Assembly (NCBI RefSeq): GCF_900167135.1
Contig: NZ_FUWZ01000001.1
Coordinates: forward strand, 1,162,316-1,226,315
DNA from: Chitinophaga eiseniae
GTDB lineage: Bacteria; Bacteroidota; Bacteroidia; Chitinophagales; Chitinophagaceae
Length of the DNA stretch: 64,000 nucleotides
Direction: 5' to 3'
The notes under the pieces were generated by a model. That model was not told the DNA's origin and did no database searches. It was given only the letters and a program-made list of their open reading frames with translations. The translations under genes and the position numbers were made by a program. This document shows, piece after piece, positions 61,348 to 64,000 of this stretch. The first letter of the stretch is position 1, and every line of letters starts with the position of its first letter.

Positions 61348-61504
61348 GCTGATGTTTTTCGTACCGGCGTTAGCGCCGGACGGGCGTCAAAATAATGAAT
61401 TTGCCCGACCGGCGAAAATCTGTAGGCGCCATCCCAGGGATAATAATGCTGGCCGCGTACCACAATCATCTCTTTTATTCATCCATGAAACAAACAGTTC
61501 GCCA

Positions 61505-63043
61505 TCAGTGGTCCATGACCACAGCGGGAGCAGCGCTCTTCTTCCTGTTGCTGGCTACCAGCAGCAACGGCAACGATACGAGGAACACCAGTCCCATGAT
61601 AAGAAAAGCGTCGCTGAAACTGAGCAGCATGCCCTGTCGGGTAACGCTGTGGTCCAGTAGCTGGACGGCTTGCTGATGGGCATGGGCGGCGGAGGCGCCT
61701 TTGTTTTGAAAAAACTGCGTATAGCCGTGCAGGCGATTATACACCAGCGGATCTGACGGATCGAGATGACTCACCAGGTCGTACCGGTGCTGTGCATTGC
61801 GTTTCGAGAGATAGGTGTTGATCAGCGCGATGCCAAAGGAACCGCCTAGTTGCCGCATCATATTGTTCAGCGCTGCGCCTTGCGGGATGTCTGCCGGCTG
61901 AAGCGAAGAAACGGCGAGCGTGGTCAGGGGCACTGTCATCAGCGCCATCCCTACGGCGCGCCATATCAGCGAGTTGCTGATAGCGGTGGCGGTAGCGTTC
62001 TGGTTGAGCTGTGACATCTGCCAGCTGAAGAAGATGAACATGCCCATGCCCGCGAAGATGAGGTATAAGGGGGAAAGGCCGCGCTGCAGCAGGCGGGCGC
62101 TGATCATCAGTCCGCCGATGGCCAGGAACGCGCCGGGCAGCAATAACATGCCCGTCTGCAAGGGTGTGAAATTAAGCAGGCGCTGGGCAAACACGGGCGT
62201 GAGGAAAACGGAAGCGAACATGCCGGTGCCCGATACAAAAGTGAGGGCGGCGCCTACGCTGAGGTTCCTGCTTTTTAATACCCGCAGGTTGACTACGGGA
62301 GAGGATATACGTAGTTCCCACCAGATAAAAATGGCGATACCGAAAACGGCGATTACGCTTAGCCAGACGATATAGGCGGCTTCGAACCAGTCGTCTGTTT
62401 CGCCGCGTTCCAATACGGTTTGCAGCGCGCTGACGCCGACCGCCAGCAGGATAATGCCGGTCCAGTCGATACGGGGCTGTGTGGTCTGCCGTGGTGGTTC
62501 ATCGAGGAACAGGTAACACACGAAGGCCACCAGTATACCGATCGGTACGTTGATATAAAAGATCCAGGGCCAGCTGTAGAACTCTGTGATGTAGCCGCCG
62601 AGGGTAGGTCCGATAGTGGGGCCTACGAACACGCCTATCCCAAAGATGGCGCTGGCTACGTTTTGTTTCTCTTTGGGAAACTGCCGGAACACGATCACCT
62701 GTGATACCGATAGCAGAGCGCCGCCGCCGATGCCCTGCAGGAAGCGGAAGAGCACCAGTGTCCAGATGCTGGTAGCCTGCCCGCAGAGGAAGGAGAAAAA
62801 CGTAAATGCCAGGATGGAGCCGATGTAATAGTTACGCTGCCCCAGCCGCGCTGCCAGGAAGCTGGTAATGGGGATGATGATCACGTTGGCGATGGCATAG
62901 GCTGTGATCACCCAGGAGGTGTCTTCCAGGGTGGCGCCGAGATTACCGCTCATGTGCGATAGCGCTACGTTGACGATGGATGTGTCTATCAGTTCCATGA
63001 TGGCCGCGGCAATCACCGCGACCACCAGTATTTTATTTTTCAT
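61505..63043 (-). CDS. DHA2-family MFS multidrug efflux permease (EmrB/QacA type)
   Basis: 512 residues with 14 membrane helices. The start at 63043 (MKNKILVVAVIAAAIMELIDTSIVNVALSHMSGNLG) is the usual DHA2 beginning, with Asp in helix 1 and motif A-like FLAARLGQRNYYIGS; motif C is GIGVFVGPTIGPTLGG. Proton-coupled efflux of unknown drugs. The ATG lies inside a palindromic operator also found upstream of the SDR gene, 28 bp before this gene on the same strand. No EmrA-type membrane-fusion protein is present in the window. Confidence 0.92.
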   Translation of the reverse strand: MKNKILVVAVIAAAIMELIDTSIVNVALSHMSGNLGATLEDTSWVITAYAIANVIIIPITSFLAARLGQRNYYIGSILAFTFFSFLCGQATSIWTLVLFRFLQGIGGGALLSVSQVIVFRQFPKEKQNVASAIFGIGVFVGPTIGPTLGGYITEFYSWPWIFYINVPIGILVAFVCYLFLDEPPRQTTQPRIDWTGIILLAVGVSALQTVLERGETDDWFEAAYIVWLSVIAVFGIAIFIWWELRISSPVVNLRVLKSRNLSVGAALTFVSGTGMFASVFLTPVFAQRLLNFTPLQTGMLLLPGAFLAIGGLMISARLLQRGLSPLYLIFAGMGMFIFFSWQMSQLNQNATATAISNSLIWRAVGMALMTVPLTTLAVSSLQPADIPQGAALNNMMRQLGGSFGIALINTYLSKRNAQHRYDLVSHLDPSDPLVYNRLHGYTQFFQNKGASAAHAHQQAVQLLDHSVTRQGMLLSFSDAFLIMGLVFLVSLPLLLVASNRKKSAAPAVVMDH

Positions 63044-63055
63044 ACCGATTGGTAT
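63042..63055. promoter_or_regulatory. TetR-type operator overlapping the efflux start codon
   Basis: ATACCGATTGGTAT, a palindrome with two central mismatches; the exact reverse complement occurs upstream of the SDR gene. The minus-strand ATG of the permease falls on its edge. Confidence 0.55.
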
Positions 63056-63071
63056 ATTTAAGGGCAAAAAA

Positions 63072-63812
63072 TCAGCGGTTACCGGCATTTACCGCCTGCA
63101 GGGCATGTGCCGGAGAGGTGGACTGCAGCAGTTGCCATACATCGCGGGTTTGGCCGATATGGATTTCGTATTCGTCGTTTGCGAGTGCCTGCATAAAGCC
63201 GTCGGCCACCTGTTGGGGCGGAATACCTTTTTCGCCGCCGATGTCGCGGGAGAAGTCGGTGTTGACCATAGGAGGCATCAGTTCAAATACGCGTACGGGC
63301 GCCACCGATACCCGCAGGGACTGTGTGTAGGAGTGGAGTGCCGCTTTGCTGGCTGCATAGGTAGGTACGGCCACGAACGGCACCAGCGCCGTGATGGAGC
63401 TGACGTTGACAATGGCCGCTTCCGGCTGGCGTTGCAGCATGGGCAGCAGGTATTCCGTGAGCTGCAGGATGGCGAGATAGTTGGTCAGCATCTCATCGGC
63501 CGCCTTATCGATAGCCTGTGCTGATGCGGAGAGCGCATAGGCGTGTGCCCTGCCGGCATTGTTGATCAGCATATTGAGCTGTGGATAATCTTTTTGCAGG
63601 GTATGTACCAGCGCTTTTACCTGCGCGTCCCGGGTGACGTCGCATATCATGGGAATGAGGCCGGGAGTGCCGGCTGCCGCCTGTTCCAGCCGCGTGGCAT
63701 CTCTACCGGTGATGATCACCTGGTTGCCAGCCGCCTGTAGTGTTTGTGCCAGTGCCAGGCCTATGCCTGCACTGCCACCGGTAATTAGTACCGTGTTGCC
63801 TTTTGTGTTCAT
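63072..63812 (-). CDS. Short-chain dehydrogenase/reductase (DltE-like)
   Basis: 246 residues from the ATG at 63812 (MNTKGNTVLITGGSAGIGLALAQTL); 17 codons further upstream would cover the operator. Rossmann-fold SDR with TGGSAGIG nucleotide-binding motif, NNAG (INNAGRAHAYAL), catalytic Ser in NVSSITALVPF and YxxxK in TYAASKAAL. NAD(P)-dependent oxidoreductase of unknown substrate. It precedes the efflux pump and both carry the same operator, so they are likely induced together, for example by a toxic carbonyl or lipophilic compound. Confidence 0.9.
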   Translation of the reverse strand: MNTKGNTVLITGGSAGIGLALAQTLQAAGNQVIITGRDATRLEQAAAGTPGLIPMICDVTRDAQVKALVHTLQKDYPQLNMLINNAGRAHAYALSASAQAIDKAADEMLTNYLAILQLTEYLLPMLQRQPEAAIVNVSSITALVPFVAVPTYAASKAALHSYTQSLRVSVAPVRVFELMPPMVNTDFSRDIGGEKGIPPQQVADGFMQALANDEYEIHIGQTRDVWQLLQSTSPAHALQAVNAGNR

Positions 63813-63824
63813 ATGTAGTTTTTT

Positions 63825-63838
63825 ATACCAATCGGTAT
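63825..63838. promoter_or_regulatory. TetR-type operator upstream of SDR gene
   Basis: ATACCAATCGGTAT, 12 bp before the SDR ATG on the minus strand, the reverse complement of the copy at 63042-63055. No TetR gene is inside the window; it may lie beyond the right edge. Confidence 0.6.
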
Positions 63839-63874
63839 ATTTTTTGATAAAAAAACAGATCATTTAAAGATGTT

Positions 63875-64000
63875 TGTCTGACGATCGGCGTTCGGTGACG
63901 TGTGTTTCGGGTGATTGCATCATGGCGTTCTGTCTGATGATCAGCGTTCGTTGATAAGTGTTTCGGGTGATTGCCTCATGGCGTTCTGTCTGATGATCAG
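63875..64000. repeat. 56-bp tandem repeat, continuing past the window
   Basis: Two full units (63875-63930 and 63931-63986) and 14 bases of a third, each starting TGTCTGA[TC]GATC[AG]GCGTTCG and containing GTGTTTCGGGTGATTGC[AC]TCATGGCGTTC. The first unit differs at several positions, later ones look nearly identical, which suggests recent expansion. No ORF is evident. Confidence 0.8.

Noticed and set aside
61364..61379. Hairpin CCGGCG-TTAG-CGCCGG between the efflux and YfhO genes
   Set aside because: Only six base pairs and no T run on either strand, so not called as a terminator.

Overview
The window looks like the chromosome of a Chitinophaga-type member of the Bacteroidota. This rests on the protein families rather than on any database search: three SusC/SusD pairs each with its own ECF sigma/FecR anti-sigma switch, a DUF11-repeat adhesin with a type IX secretion (gliding-motility-associated) C-terminal domain, TlpA/DUF4369 thioredoxins, a YfhO protein, promoters of the TTG-N19-TAnnTTTG type, and a small Bacteroidota-style class I lanthipeptide precursor. 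No rRNA, tRNA, CRISPR array, prophage or intact insertion sequence was seen.

Layout. 1-3.4 kb: 3' part of a giant surface adhesin. 3.4-9.2 kb: GLPGLI-like protein, outer-membrane beta-barrel protein and an OmpR-type two-component system; an identical 14-bp motif lies upstream of both transcription units. 9.2-13.1 kb: PVC-type sorbosone/glucose-dehydrogenase-like protein with HEAT repeats and cytochrome c, then a beta-lactamase-fold serine hydrolase. 13.3-16.7 kb: LytS/LytTR pair, then a YCII protein with a long ECF sigma factor. 16.9-17.3 kb: a 47-codon lanthipeptide-like precursor and GCAAAG-rich repeats. 17.3-18.8 kb: sugar isomerase-like protein and a VOC protein. 18.9-26.7 kb and 28.9-37.0 kb: two sigma/FecR/SusC/SusD/TlpA loci, separated by a polytopic membrane protein and a secreted protein of unknown role. 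37.0-43.3 kb: a complete clade II-type nitrous oxide reductase (nos) operon. 43.4-47.1 kb: flavodoxin, Rrf2 regulator, QueD and a large uncharacterised protein. 47.2-56.8 kb: EamA permease and a third sigma/FecR/SusCD locus ending in a basic secretory protein (probable metallopeptidase). 56.8-58.6 kb: AT-rich patch with two paralogous small regulators, a micro-ORF and a histidine kinase lacking its catalytic domain. 58.9-63.8 kb: YfhO protein, DHA2 efflux pump and SDR oxidoreductase, the last two sharing a palindromic operator. The window ends inside a 56-bp tandem repeat.

How the parts work together. The most coherent story is N-oxide metabolism. The nos operon encodes N2O reductase, its cytochrome c donor and copper-site assembly proteins. 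An AAGGAY-N6-RTCCTT-type palindrome occurs upstream of the nos operon, twice upstream of the flavodoxin, between queD and the large unknown gene, and (in relaxed form) over the promoter of the membrane protein at 26.8 kb. The Rrf2 protein encoded amid these sites, which has three Cys suitable for an Fe-S cluster, is the obvious candidate reader. This would tie two genes of unknown function to N-oxide or nitrosative stress. The SusCD loci look like nutrient (perhaps peptide) uptake systems under sigma/anti-sigma control.
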